In this document: positions 16,445-26,700 of the stretch, piece by piece | How the letters are laid out: every line of letters begins with the position of its first letter | Position numbering within the stretch: position 1 is the stretch's first letter | Assembly: GCF_015694705.1 (NCBI RefSeq) | Contig: NZ_JADQDR010000002.1 | Location: 372,001-436,000 of the forward strand | Direction: 5' to 3' | Length of the DNA stretch: 64,000 nt | Source of the DNA: Pontibacter rufus | GTDB lineage: Bacteria > Bacteroidota > Bacteroidia > Cytophagales > Hymenobacteraceae | Translations under genes and position numbers: made by a program | The notes under the pieces: model-generated | Told to the model about the DNA's origin: nothing | Databases searched by the model: none | What the model saw: the letters and a program-made list of their open reading frames with translations, nothing else

Positions 16445-18298
16445 TTAATGGAATGGATTTCTAACTATTTTGGGATTATTATTTAAAACAACTTGATCAA
16501 TGGAAGAATAATAATTACCCATCTGGAAGTTACGCGGCGCTCTGAACCTTGGCGCCACCAGCTTTACAAAAACATACTTATCATTACGCGGGTCGCCGGG
16601 GCGAACCACACGGTAAGGATACAGGGCATACATCATGGCATCAGGGTTACTTGTGCTTCCGTTCCATACTTCATGCGCTATTCTCCAGCGTTTGAGGTCC
16701 CACACGCGGTGGTCTTCAAAAGCAAGTTCCACCCGCCGTTCGTTCCGGATTCTGTCCATCGTTAAAGAAGTCAAGCTGTTAGGCCCGAAACCTGCCCTTT
16801 CTCTCACCTGGTTTACATAGTTTACCGCCTTATCCATTTGCCCGAGTTCAAAAGCAGCTTCAGCGGCATTCAGGTAAATCTCACCTAGTCTGAAGCGTAC
16901 CCACCACATATCACTCCGTATACCACGTGTGCTGGCCATGGGGGCAGGATCAAGGAACTTCCTCAGATAGAACCCGGTATTGGTAACTTCAGTTTGTGAA
17001 CGCTGTGGTCCGCCGGCTCCTGTTAGTAATTTACCGTCGCTATACATGGATCCCAGATCATTTGACTCTACTGTTTCATAACTGTTAGTAGCCGGATTCC
17101 AAACCTTTACGCCAGCCTGTATCTGCACATCCAGGCCTTTGAAGGTAGCGCCCGGGTAGATAAGGGTACCATATAACCTCGCATCTTTGTCAGCAAAAAT
17201 GTCATCCAGGTTATCATAGTAAATAAAATCACTGCCATCAGCTGTGCGTGTCTTTAACTCACCGGAGCTTCCATCCAGGTATTCAAAATCTTCTACCAGA
17301 TTCAGCGTTGGGGTAATAGCGGATGAGCCCAGGTTATCTTCGCGGATAGAGCGCGGAAAGTTATCATAGCTAAACCAATGCCGCTTGTCCTTGGCTGTTA
17401 AAAAGTCCTGCGCCAGAATCACCTCCGGATTATTCGCCTTTTTGGAAACAGCCTCATAGAAGTTTTCGCCCAGATCAGGATTACTTTCATACAAAGCGTA
17501 TGCTCCGCTATTGATGATTTCCTCGGAAGCTTCTAGAGATTTCATATAATATCCTTCCGCTCTGGAAGCAGGGATTCCTACTTCCCCTCCCGGAGTAGTG
17601 ATAGGAGCGTCCATCAGGTTGTTATACTTGGCTATTGATCCGGCATATAACATGGCACGGCTTTCCAGCGCAAGCGCTGTATACTTATTAGCACGGGTGT
17701 TACTGCCTGCATTTCCCAGGTTATCCTTTATGGCATCCAGCTCACTGGCTATAAAATCATACACCTCTGCTTCGGTAGCTCTTGGCTGCTGCAGCGGAGA
17801 AGGATCTCCGCTAAAATCATAGATAAGCTGAGTCGTTACCAGTGGTACGCCACCCATTCTTTTCACAAGCTCAAAATACTGATAAGCCCGCAAAAATCTT
17901 AGCTCAGCAGAAAATTGCGTCTTTTGTTCAGCAGAAAGGTTTGTTCCATACTTCTCTATGCTTTCAAGCGCCAGGTTAATATCCCTGATCAGGCTGTAGT
18001 CCCATAATCTCCACCTGTCAAAATTGTAGGAAACAATATTATTTCCACCTTCCCCATTACCAGACCATATGGCTTCATCATAGTCAGCAAAGCTTTGCCA
18101 TCCGGTAGTAAGGGAAGTATGAGCAGGCAGGCGGTTATAATAATTAGCCAGCAAGCTCGTGATCATTTTCGGATCGTTCCATACCTGCTCTTCCAACACA
18201 ATGTTGGGTGCATCCCTTTCCAGCCACTCCTCCTTCTCACAGGCAGAAAGAGAAAGCAGGGATACACTAAAAATTATATATTTAGCTATATTTCTCAT
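16445..18298 (-). CDS. SusD/RagB-family outer-membrane nutrient-binding lipoprotein
   Basis: A 617-residue surface lipoprotein (MRNIAKYIIFSVSLLSLSAC, Cys20). Family marks include the TPR-like RFLRAYQYFELVKRMGGVPLVT helix pair (near 130-155), RADMWWVRFRLGEIYLNAAEAAF-type text late in the protein and the C-terminal IRNERRVELAFEDHRVWDLKRW. It caps its SusC partner and hands glycans to it. It begins 13 bp after the SusC stop, the same spacing as in the second pair in this window. Nearby genes point to arabinan or an arabinose-containing glycan, but there are no direct specificity residues to read. Confidence 0.93.
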   Translation of the reverse strand: MRNIAKYIIFSVSLLSLSACEKEEWLERDAPNIVLEEQVWNDPKMITSLLANYYNRLPAHTSLTTGWQSFADYDEAIWSGNGEGGNNIVSYNFDRWRLWDYSLIRDINLALESIEKYGTNLSAEQKTQFSAELRFLRAYQYFELVKRMGGVPLVTTQLIYDFSGDPSPLQQPRATEAEVYDFIASELDAIKDNLGNAGSNTRANKYTALALESRAMLYAGSIAKYNNLMDAPITTPGGEVGIPASRAEGYYMKSLEASEEIINSGAYALYESNPDLGENFYEAVSKKANNPEVILAQDFLTAKDKRHWFSYDNFPRSIREDNLGSSAITPTLNLVEDFEYLDGSSGELKTRTADGSDFIYYDNLDDIFADKDARLYGTLIYPGATFKGLDVQIQAGVKVWNPATNSYETVESNDLGSMYSDGKLLTGAGGPQRSQTEVTNTGFYLRKFLDPAPMASTRGIRSDMWWVRFRLGEIYLNAAEAAFELGQMDKAVNYVNQVRERAGFGPNSLTSLTMDRIRNERRVELAFEDHRVWDLKRWRIAHEVWNGSTSNPDAMMYALYPYRVVRPGDPRNDKYVFVKLVAPRFRAPRNFQMGNYYSSIDQVVLNNNPKIVRNPFH

Positions 18299-18311
18299 AT
18301 TGTTAATTTTA

Positions 18312-21300
18312 TTACAGCGTTAAGTTAAAACCAAAGTTATATAGCCTTTGCTGCGGGTATACCAGGCCGTTTCCTGAAGAAATTTCAGGATCGATTTCCA
18401 ACTCTTTCACATTATCAATTGAGAAAAGGTTAGAGGCATTTGCATAAACTCTCAGCCCCGTTATACCAGCCTTCTCTATCAGGCTTTGCGGAAAGGAATA
18501 GCCTAATTCAATATTTCTGAGGCGTATGTACCGCACATTGGTTACCCAGAAATCATTTTTGCGGAAGTTCGCATGGCTGGTATAATCTTTTCTAATAGCG
18601 GGATACGTTCCAGGCAACCATGGGCTGTCGGCATTGAACGGATCTTCGCGGTGCCAGCGGTCTTCAAGCATGAAGTGCGGAGAAGTACCGTTATTCTGGA
18701 AAGGAAACTTTAACTCCCAGTTGCGCTGAAAGCTCTGATAGTTAGCTCCTGCAAAATCGATGAAAAGACTAAATCCTTTCCAGGCAACGCTTCCGTTAAT
18801 GCCGAAGCTCATGTAAGGATTCGCGCCTTCTGCATACCCGATGGGCCTTTCATCCAGGTTGTTTATAATCCCATCGCCATTTACATCCTTGTAAATAAAG
18901 TCGCCGGGAAGTTGCGTTCTGTTACCTTGTCCGTCATTATCTACGGTATAGTTATCTATGTCCTCCTGAGACTGAAATCTGCCTATGACCTGGTAGCCCC
19001 AGTTAATATTCGCCCAGCGATCTTCAATGGAGCTACGGTACTCATTCCACGAGTTTCCGAAGCGGGGCTTGTATGTTTCCAGATCTCTCAGTCTTGATAA
19101 GGTCGCATTCACTCCCAGCGAGTAATTAAAATCACCGGTTGTACCTCTGTATGCCAGCGCTCCCTCAACACCACGATGTGCATCAGAGTTAAGATTGGCA
19201 TTCGGCAAGCCATACCCTACTTCGCTTGGCAATAACACGTCATACCTTGATGCAGGCAGTCCCGTACGTCTGCGCTCAAATACATCGAACTGGCCTGATA
19301 TTTTACTATCGAATAAGGCAAAGTCAATGCCGACGTTTTTCGTAATATTAGTTACCCATGAAAGTGTTGTGATGGGCAGCCCCCGCGGCTGAAGGCCTGT
19401 AACCAGGTTACCATTGAAAACAGCACTGCCGCTGGCCCAGTTATACCCTGGCAGGTAACTAAACGGAGATACAATCCAGTTATCATTCAGACGGTCACTT
19501 CCGGTTTTACCATAGGAAGCTCTAAGCTTTAAATCACTCAGGAAGCTGCCAACATTATCCCTGACAAAAGATTCTTCTGAAATTCTCCATCCTACAGAAA
19601 CGCCCGGAAACAATCCCCAACGGCTGTCCGGCGCGAAGAGGAAGGAACCGTCATAGCGGCCTAAAATTTCCAGAAGGTACTTCTCCTTGTAATTATAGTT
19701 CAACCTGCCAATATAGCCTGCCCTGGCCTGTACGTTCCACTCATCGATAAGAAGATCCTGGTTTTGGAAATACTGAATGGGAATGTAGTTGTTGGGTGGC
19801 ACCGTATGCACTACCAGATATTTATTATCTGTATCGTAGCGCTCGTAAGCAGCCACTGCCGACACATTGTGGTCGCCAAACTGTTTGTTGTAATTTAATT
19901 GAAACTGAGCAAAACGATCTACAATGTTTCGTTTGCGCCGCTCTCTCCAGGGGTTCTGGTTACCCCAGGCCGGGTCCGTGGTATAGGTATCAGTGGCCTC
20001 ATCATACTTATAAGCATCATAGGTATACTCAAAGCCATCAAAATCAAAGTTCGTAAACCCGTACGAGTAAGTTCCCCTGGCTGTTAAACCAAAATCGAAG
20101 TCATACTCAGCATAGAAATTCCCCCGTACGTTACGCCAAATCTCATCTACATAACCGGTAACATCTTCCTGATAGGTAGCAGGATTCACGTTCACATTAT
20201 GTGTTTGATTTATGTAGTTAGGGTTATCGTTGGCATAGGGCCTTTCGGTGGGCCACATGGTAAAAATACTCAGGAACGGGTTGAAGTAATCATCCAGGCC
20301 CGGAACTCCCACCTGGTGCCGATCTTCAATACGGCCACTAAGTTGCGTGCCAACCGTTAATCCTTTTATTAAGCTGGCGTCTATGTTTGCCTGGAAATTG
20401 GTGCGGTTAAAGTTATAATCTCTGATAAGCGCCTCCTGGTCCAGATGCCCTACCGAGAAATAGTAGTTAACGCTCTCCGAGCCGCCTGAAGCGCTGGCAT
20501 TAAGAGAATACTGCGGCACATTGGGCCGCATAACCATATCATAATAATCGAAGCTGCGGTAGTTCTTTTCAGTACCTGCCTGCCATTTGGCCAGTTCCTC
20601 AGGCGTTATGTTGGGCTGCCTGCCCTGGTTTTGTTCCGACTCCGCCAGGCCAAGCACATGCTGGTAAGCATTGGCAGGCTTAGGATAACGGGTAAAATTT
20701 TGCAAGCCATAGTAACCTGATAAAGTAATGGCTGTTTTTTCCCCTGCCTTGCCTCTTTTTGTAGTAACCAGTATTACGCCATTTGCTGCCCGTAAACCAT
20801 AGATAGCAGCAGAAGCATCCTTCAATATAGAGATATTCTCAATGTCGTTGATGCCGAGGTTATTAAACTGGCCTGCATCTGAAGGAATCCCATCAATAAT
20901 GTACAAAGGGTCGCCCATGTTGCGTATCTGAATGCTTGCAGCGCCTCCGGGCCTTGCATCAGCCTGCCGTGCCGTAATGCCCTGCACTTTACCAACCAAT
21001 GCCTGCGATGTAGTTACGGCAGGTGTTCTGGTTATCTCCTTGGACTGAATAGTACCTACTGCACCCGTTACCGTTCCCCTGGTTTGCGTACCGTATCCCA
21101 CTACCACGACTTCCTCCAGTGCCTTTGCATCAGTACTAAGGCTAACATTTATCACGGATTGGTTTCCTATCGGTACTTCCTGTGTTACGTAACCAATAAA
21201 AGAGAACACCAGGGTACCACTGCCATCCGGTACAGTAATCGTATAATTGCCATCAACGCCTGTGGGAGCAGCTATAGAAGTTCCTTTCAGCAGCACTGTT

Positions 21301-21545
21301 ACACCGGGCAAGCCTGCCCCATTCTCGTCGGTAACCTTTCCGGTTACTGCCATTTCCTGCACGGCAGGCATTGCGCGGCCAGACAGAGCTTTGTCTAAAG
21401 GTGAAGTACCGGCTTCTCCTTTAAGATACATTGCAGACCTTAAGTCAGGGTTATCATAGCCGGTAGCTGCTCCGGAAAGAGAAATACAGCATGCCGCAAA
21501 AGCTAAACCATACTTTCCCCAATAATGCGTAGTTATTTTTCTCAT
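18312..21545 (-). CDS. SusC/RagA-family TonB-linked outer-membrane transporter
   Basis: A 1077-residue TonB-dependent receptor. After a signal region and a longer-than-usual N-terminal segment (to about 65), a carboxypeptidase-regulatory-like domain starts at VTGKVTDENGAGLPGVTVLLKG (about 66-145), then the SusC signature LEEVVVVGYGTQ, the plug (NMGDPLYIIDG, DASAAIYGLRAANGVILVTTKRG) and a barrel ending in the aromatic QQRLYNFGFNLTL. It imports SusD-captured oligosaccharides across the outer membrane. It heads the three-gene operon SusC-SusD-DUF3823. Upstream, TTATTAA/TTAATAA at 21558-21576 is an AT-rich dyad of unclear role. Confidence 0.94.
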   Translation of the reverse strand: MRKITTHYWGKYGLAFAACCISLSGAATGYDNPDLRSAMYLKGEAGTSPLDKALSGRAMPAVQEMAVTGKVTDENGAGLPGVTVLLKGTSIAAPTGVDGNYTITVPDGSGTLVFSFIGYVTQEVPIGNQSVINVSLSTDAKALEEVVVVGYGTQTRGTVTGAVGTIQSKEITRTPAVTTSQALVGKVQGITARQADARPGGAASIQIRNMGDPLYIIDGIPSDAGQFNNLGINDIENISILKDASAAIYGLRAANGVILVTTKRGKAGEKTAITLSGYYGLQNFTRYPKPANAYQHVLGLAESEQNQGRQPNITPEELAKWQAGTEKNYRSFDYYDMVMRPNVPQYSLNASASGGSESVNYYFSVGHLDQEALIRDYNFNRTNFQANIDASLIKGLTVGTQLSGRIEDRHQVGVPGLDDYFNPFLSIFTMWPTERPYANDNPNYINQTHNVNVNPATYQEDVTGYVDEIWRNVRGNFYAEYDFDFGLTARGTYSYGFTNFDFDGFEYTYDAYKYDEATDTYTTDPAWGNQNPWRERRKRNIVDRFAQFQLNYNKQFGDHNVSAVAAYERYDTDNKYLVVHTVPPNNYIPIQYFQNQDLLIDEWNVQARAGYIGRLNYNYKEKYLLEILGRYDGSFLFAPDSRWGLFPGVSVGWRISEESFVRDNVGSFLSDLKLRASYGKTGSDRLNDNWIVSPFSYLPGYNWASGSAVFNGNLVTGLQPRGLPITTLSWVTNITKNVGIDFALFDSKISGQFDVFERRRTGLPASRYDVLLPSEVGYGLPNANLNSDAHRGVEGALAYRGTTGDFNYSLGVNATLSRLRDLETYKPRFGNSWNEYRSSIEDRWANINWGYQVIGRFQSQEDIDNYTVDNDGQGNRTQLPGDFIYKDVNGDGIINNLDERPIGYAEGANPYMSFGINGSVAWKGFSLFIDFAGANYQSFQRNWELKFPFQNNGTSPHFMLEDRWHREDPFNADSPWLPGTYPAIRKDYTSHANFRKNDFWVTNVRYIRLRNIELGYSFPQSLIEKAGITGLRVYANASNLFSIDNVKELEIDPEISSGNGLVYPQQRLYNFGFNLTL

Positions 21546-21669
21546 AAATTGTCTGTTTTATTAATTCTTTTAATAAATACCCATCAGATGTGCTGCATGT
21601 AATATGCCCCCGGAATTCATAGAAAACGGTAAATACTGGTAAGTATGGAATGGCATCACGCCATCACCT

Positions 21670-22794
21670 TTATGCAGGAACTCCGGACCACGTAAACTCC
21701 GGCAGGTAAATAATCTCACCACCTTTCATGGCAGATTCGTGGGCCAGGATGCCCACGCACGTGATGTTGGCGGATTGCTGTGCATTCGGGTAAGGCTGGC
21801 GACCTTCTGTAAGGGCACTTATAAACGCATGAACCAGGTGTGGGTGCGAACCGCCATGGCCGGCACCCTGAATGAAGGACAAGTGCTGGTTGCTCTCTGA
21901 ATCATAAACGCCCGCTTTGGTAAACATCTGAATTTCTTCCGGCAATAAGCGGGCATAATCAGGAATCTTCACCCGCTCAGGGGTTTCGCCAGTGTGAATT
22001 ACGCTGTCCTCGTGCTCAATTTGTGTCCATTCAAAAGACTTTCTGGAACCGTATACATCAAAACTCTCACGGTACTGACGCGCTGTGTTAAACAGCGAAC
22101 GTGTTACCTCAGCAGAGAGATCCGAATCTTTGAATTTAATATGACAGGTTTCGATGGCGAAAGGAGATCCATACTTGGTAATAAGGTTCTCGTCGATGCG
22201 GCCAGAGCCGAAGCAGGACACATATTCAGCCTCCGCCTTTGGCAAAGCCAATACCGGCCCCACACAATGCGTAGCATAGTGCATGGGCGGCAGCCCCTCC
22301 CAATAGCCCGGCCAGCCAGCCATTTCCTGCTGATGTGAGGCCCTGAGAAACTGAATTTTGCCCAACTCCCCTTTCTCGTACATCTCCTTCACAAACAAAA
22401 ACTCACGGCTGTACACCACTGTTTCCATCATCATGTAAGTAAGTCCGGTTTCCTGTACTGCCTCTACAATCTGACGGCACTCTTCCACCGTAGTCGCCAT
22501 TGGCACCGTACAGGCCACGTGCTTACCTGCCCTTAAAGCTGCAAGCGATTGCGCTGCATGGTTCTGAATAGGCGTATTGATATGTACCGCGTCTACATCA
22601 GGATCTTTCAGCAGTTCATTGTAGTCCGTGTATCTTTTTTCAATCCCGAAAGCATCTCCTATCTCATCCACTTTACTTTGCGTGCGCTGGCAAATGGCAT
22701 ACATGTTTGCATCAGGATGTTTCTGGTAAATGGGAATGAATTCAGCACCGAAGCCCAATCCAATAATGGCGATATTTATTTTCTTTCGACTCAT
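21670..22794 (-). CDS. Gfo/Idh/MocA-family oxidoreductase lacking the usual EKP lysine
   Basis: A 374-residue NAD(P)-dependent oxidoreductase. The N-terminal Rossmann motif is IAIIGLGFGAEFIP (about 7-20); NTPIQNHAAQSLAALRAGKHV is the standard second segment. Where most members read EKP, this one reads CTVPMATT, so the conserved catalytic-site Lys is absent; the later THCVGP and the aromatic-rich substrate region are kept. It has no signal peptide. It follows the ketose 3-epimerase-like gene by 60 bp on the same strand and probably works with it on a sugar or sugar acid. Confidence 0.85.
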   Translation of the reverse strand: MSRKKINIAIIGLGFGAEFIPIYQKHPDANMYAICQRTQSKVDEIGDAFGIEKRYTDYNELLKDPDVDAVHINTPIQNHAAQSLAALRAGKHVACTVPMATTVEECRQIVEAVQETGLTYMMMETVVYSREFLFVKEMYEKGELGKIQFLRASHQQEMAGWPGYWEGLPPMHYATHCVGPVLALPKAEAEYVSCFGSGRIDENLITKYGSPFAIETCHIKFKDSDLSAEVTRSLFNTARQYRESFDVYGSRKSFEWTQIEHEDSVIHTGETPERVKIPDYARLLPEEIQMFTKAGVYDSESNQHLSFIQGAGHGGSHPHLVHAFISALTEGRQPYPNAQQSANITCVGILAHESAMKGGEIIYLPEFTWSGVPA

Positions 22795-22854
22795 AAGAAA
22801 TTATGCAGTAAAGTTGAACACATCAGTTAACACAAGAGAGGGGGCTGCTCCTAT

Positions 22855-23724
22855 TTAAGATTCTGCGCTTTCAGCCCAATTTTTCAAAAACTTCAATCCA
22901 TCACTGGCAAACATATCCTGGCTGGGTACCAGCGGGCGCCAGATACACACTGCGCCGGCAAGTTCCTTAACTTCAGGCGTAAAACTCTCAATAGACACAG
23001 CCCCGCTGTAGTTGATAGCGGTCAACCCCCGTTTGTAGGCATCCCAACGCGTCTGGCCGGTGCCGGGAGTGCCTCTGTAATTTTCTGAAACCTGCACATG
23101 GCGCAGTTTATCACCTGCCAGTAAAATGGCCTTTTCTATGTCAGGCTCCTCGATGTTCATATGAAATCCATCGAGCAATACCATGGCAGCCGGATGATTG
23201 ATATCCCGGATGAGGCGCATCACATCTTCAGCCGTGTTGATAAGATCGGACTCAAAACGATTAAGCGGTTCCAGGGCCAGTTGCAATCCCCTGGCTTCTG
23301 CCATCCGGCAGACCTTCTGCAGATTCGTCACAGCCCTGTCCCACTCCACCTGCTTTTGTTCAGCAGAAACCAGACGGGCTTTGCCTACAGCCGAATACAT
23401 GGGCCCGGCAAAAAATCCGGCTCCTAACGCTGTACAAATATCCAGGCACGCCTGTATGTAGGCAAAGCTGGTCTGGTGGAAGGCAGGATCATCGTGGGTC
23501 AGATCGCGGCTGGTGCCGAAGGCCCCGCAAATGACGGGCTCCAACCCATTCTGCAGCAATGCTTCTTTTACTTTTTTAACATCTATCAACGCAGGGTCCT
23601 CCACCGGAATTTCCACCACGTCGTAGCCCATCTGCTTTATTTTAGGGAAGAGCGCAACAGTTTCAGTACTGAAGGGTGACGTCCACAGCCAGGTACTGAC
23701 ACCAAATTTTATATCTAAGCTCAT
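22855..23724 (-). CDS. Sugar phosphate isomerase/epimerase, ketose (D-tagatose/D-psicose) 3-epimerase-like
   Basis: A 289-residue TIM-barrel protein of the xylose-isomerase-like group. The residues that bind metal and catalyse C3 epimerisation in D-tagatose 3-epimerase are here at matching or nearly matching positions: Glu152 (ALEPLNRFE), Asp185 and His188 (LLDGFHMNIEE), His209 (LRHVQVSE) and Glu246 (SIESF). It is cytoplasmic. It sits between the ThuA-dehydrogenase gene and the Gfo/Idh gene, all on the minus strand with 60-70 bp gaps. A ketose 3-epimerase role is likely; inositol- or keto-sugar isomerisation is an alternative. Confidence 0.8.
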   Translation of the reverse strand: MSLDIKFGVSTWLWTSPFSTETVALFPKIKQMGYDVVEIPVEDPALIDVKKVKEALLQNGLEPVICGAFGTSRDLTHDDPAFHQTSFAYIQACLDICTALGAGFFAGPMYSAVGKARLVSAEQKQVEWDRAVTNLQKVCRMAEARGLQLALEPLNRFESDLINTAEDVMRLIRDINHPAAMVLLDGFHMNIEEPDIEKAILLAGDKLRHVQVSENYRGTPGTGQTRWDAYKRGLTAINYSGAVSIESFTPEVKELAGAVCIWRPLVPSQDMFASDGLKFLKNWAESAES

Positions 23725-23794
23725 GGTTTGAATTTGAGTTGAGTTTAGTTAGACATCTGTTATTTCCATAAAAGACTCAGGAAACATCGTCTGT

Positions 23795-26700
23795 CTATTT
23801 TACAACTTTCATCACACCGTTCATAATGCGCCAGTGGCCCGGAAACGTACATACATAAGGGTAGTCACCAACTTTATCCGGGGCTCTGAAGCGTATAATG
23901 GTACTTGATTCAGGGTTTACCAACTCAGTAGCGGCCAGCACTTCCGGAATACGCGGTACGTAGTTCTTTTCTGCACCTTTCGGGTCTCTTGCCAGTTTAT
24001 CGGCTGCGGCTCCTACTTTTTCCATAGTTCCTATCTTACCCAGCACCCAGTTGTGCTGCATAAAATCAGGGTTCTCCAGCACAAGTTCTACCATTTGCCC
24101 AGCTTTTACAGTGAATGATTCCTTATTGAACTTCATCTGTTCTTTAATCACCTTTATATTCACTGTAACATCCGCTTCCGCGACGGCACTACCGGCTTGG
24201 TTGCTATTATCAGCACTTACCTCTATAAAGCTTTTAGAGAAACCTCCATTTAATCCCGAATCATCCTTATAAGGGCCCACCTTCATGTCTCCCTTCCTGT
24301 CTGTGCCCACCCTTATATCATATGGCACCTGCTCCTGAAACAAACCAGCTGCTTTTCCTTGCGCTACGGTCTGCCCATCTATTTGCAAGACCATTTTGCC
24401 GCCTTGTTTCAACTGCGCCACAACATTGAATGCTTCTGCCTGCGGCTGCGGAGCAGAAATTGTGGAAGCCTTACCATGCTGCTTTACCAGCATGTATAAT
24501 TTGCCTTCTCCGGCATAAAGGGCATACCCGTTTTTGTTATCACCATGCGCCACCAGCACACCATCCACCACATTATCTCCCCGTTTGTTAACAGTACCCC
24601 GAATGGTGATTTCTTTGCCTGCCACATCTGGGGCGCTTAGGGCCGGGATGCCTACCCATCTTTCCAGCATTCGGATATCCTTCTCGAGGCTTTGGGAAAT
24701 GCGCTGCGTTAGGCTGGCCGCCCCGGACTCAGACTGGAGAGGAACAGCACCGCTTTGCATGGCCTGTTTAAAACCATGCTGGTGTTTGGCCGCTGCAACA
24801 AACAAAGCTTGCGCAAGGGCAGGATCCTTTTCATTAGCTGTATCAAGGCTGGCCTGATATAATGCCTTACCGGCATCATCCGAAGCTGGCATTTCCGCTA
24901 CAGCCAAGAGGGCTGCTAAGCGGGTAACCAGGTTTGCATCCTGTAGCAGTCCTAATTTCAGCATAGCACCCAAAGTCTGCTCATTTTTTGGCAGCACCTG
25001 GATAGCGGTTTTCCTTACGCCGGCAGCAGGATGCGAAAGCGCTTTGACAGCAACCTGCAAGGCTTCCGGATTAGCGCCTGACAGAGCGCCCAAGCCCTGC
25101 ATGGTCCAGAGCGCATGCACTGCAGGCGCATTCAGGCCAATTTCATCCACTTGCTGGTTATTTACTATTTCGTAGAGTGCCGGAACAACAGCGGTATTGC
25201 CTGATTCTACCAGCAGACGCTGCGCTGTGGTGCGCCAGAACATATTATCATTTTTCAGGGCGTTTACGAGTGTTTCGGGTTTGTTTCTGTCCAGCTGAAC
25301 AGGAGTGTATGGTTTCGCACCTTTATATATGATTCTGTAGATACGGCCACGCTGATGGTCGCGGAGAGGGTTGATGTAAGCATTTCCCTTTCCGGTTTCT
25401 GCCTGATAGCCGCCCCGGTCAGGCGTAGGTGTTGGATTGTGCTGGATAATAAAATCATACCAGTCGGCTACCCATACCGCTCCGTCAGGACCAACTTCTG
25501 CCTGCACAGGCCCCATCCACTCATCAGAACTGGCCATCAGGTTCCAATCATCTTGCTCTTTGTAGCCGGCGCCATCGGGCTCAAGTATAGCCTGGTGTAC
25601 CACACGGCCGGTAGGCTCACATACAAAGGCAATACGGTTCCAGTACTCTTGCGGGAAGCTTCGGGCAGTATATAAATTATGACCGGCTGCTGCGGTAAAA
25701 CCACCATGCACATCTACCTGGCGCAAATTAGGTGTCATGGTATGCATGGCATAATGCCCGTCTATCTTCTTTATACCTTGTGCATCTCCCCCTGCCAATA
25801 CTCTTTTAATGTAACTATCCGGCATGTAATAGTAAGCGCTGTGGGTATTGTTAGCCGTGGAGAGGAAGATGTCGAAGTTTTCATTAAAGCCCAGGCCCCA
25901 GGTATTGTTACTCGTTCTGGCAAGGTATTCTAAATTTTTGCCATCCGGGCTGAAGCGGTAAAGCCCCTGGCCAAAAGACATTTCTTTACCACCTACTTTT
26001 CCTTCAAAAGAAGAGTAGCCTACCGTACCCCATATTTTATTGTCTAAACCATACTTCAGGTTAGAGGGGCCTGCATGCGTATCGCTAACGCCCCATCCTT
26101 CTATTATCGTTTGGCGCACGTCAGCTTTGTCGTCGCCATCTGTATCTTTCAGGAAAAGGAAAACCGGTGCCTGCGAAACAATTACGCCTCCGTTAGCAAA
26201 TACCAGGCTTGTAGGAATATTCAGGCTGTCTGCAAAAACAGTAAATTTATCCGCTTTCCCGTCACCATTGGTATCTTCTAAAATCTTGATGCGGTCATCT
26301 CCAACACCTTCCTGGTCGCGCACGGAGTTCGGATAATCCACTGTTTCAATTACCCACAAACGGCCTTTTTCATCCCACGACATGGCAATGGGGTTTACAA
26401 TATCCGGTTCAGAAGCAAACAGTTGCAGTTCGAAACCTGCCGGAACCTGAATTAATTTCTGAGATGCTGCAGCGTCTAAAGGATTCTGGAATTTCGGAGC
26501 AGGATCGCGTTTTTCATAATTCGGAACCTTAGCCTCTACATAGGTTAAAGTAGGTACGTTTAGTTTGGCTAACTGCTCTTTTGCCTCATCACTTACGGCC
26601 CAAAGAATGCCATTGCCAATCAGCTTCTGAAATTCAGGATTACCCCAACTACGCTCATCATGTCCGGAAGCCGTATAAAATACGCGGCCTTTACCTTGCG

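Noticed and set aside
21558..21576. TTATTAA/TTAATAA dyad upstream of the first susC as an operator
   Set aside because: It is seven A/T-only bases per arm in AT-rich DNA, so it could easily arise by chance; noted under susC but not claimed.
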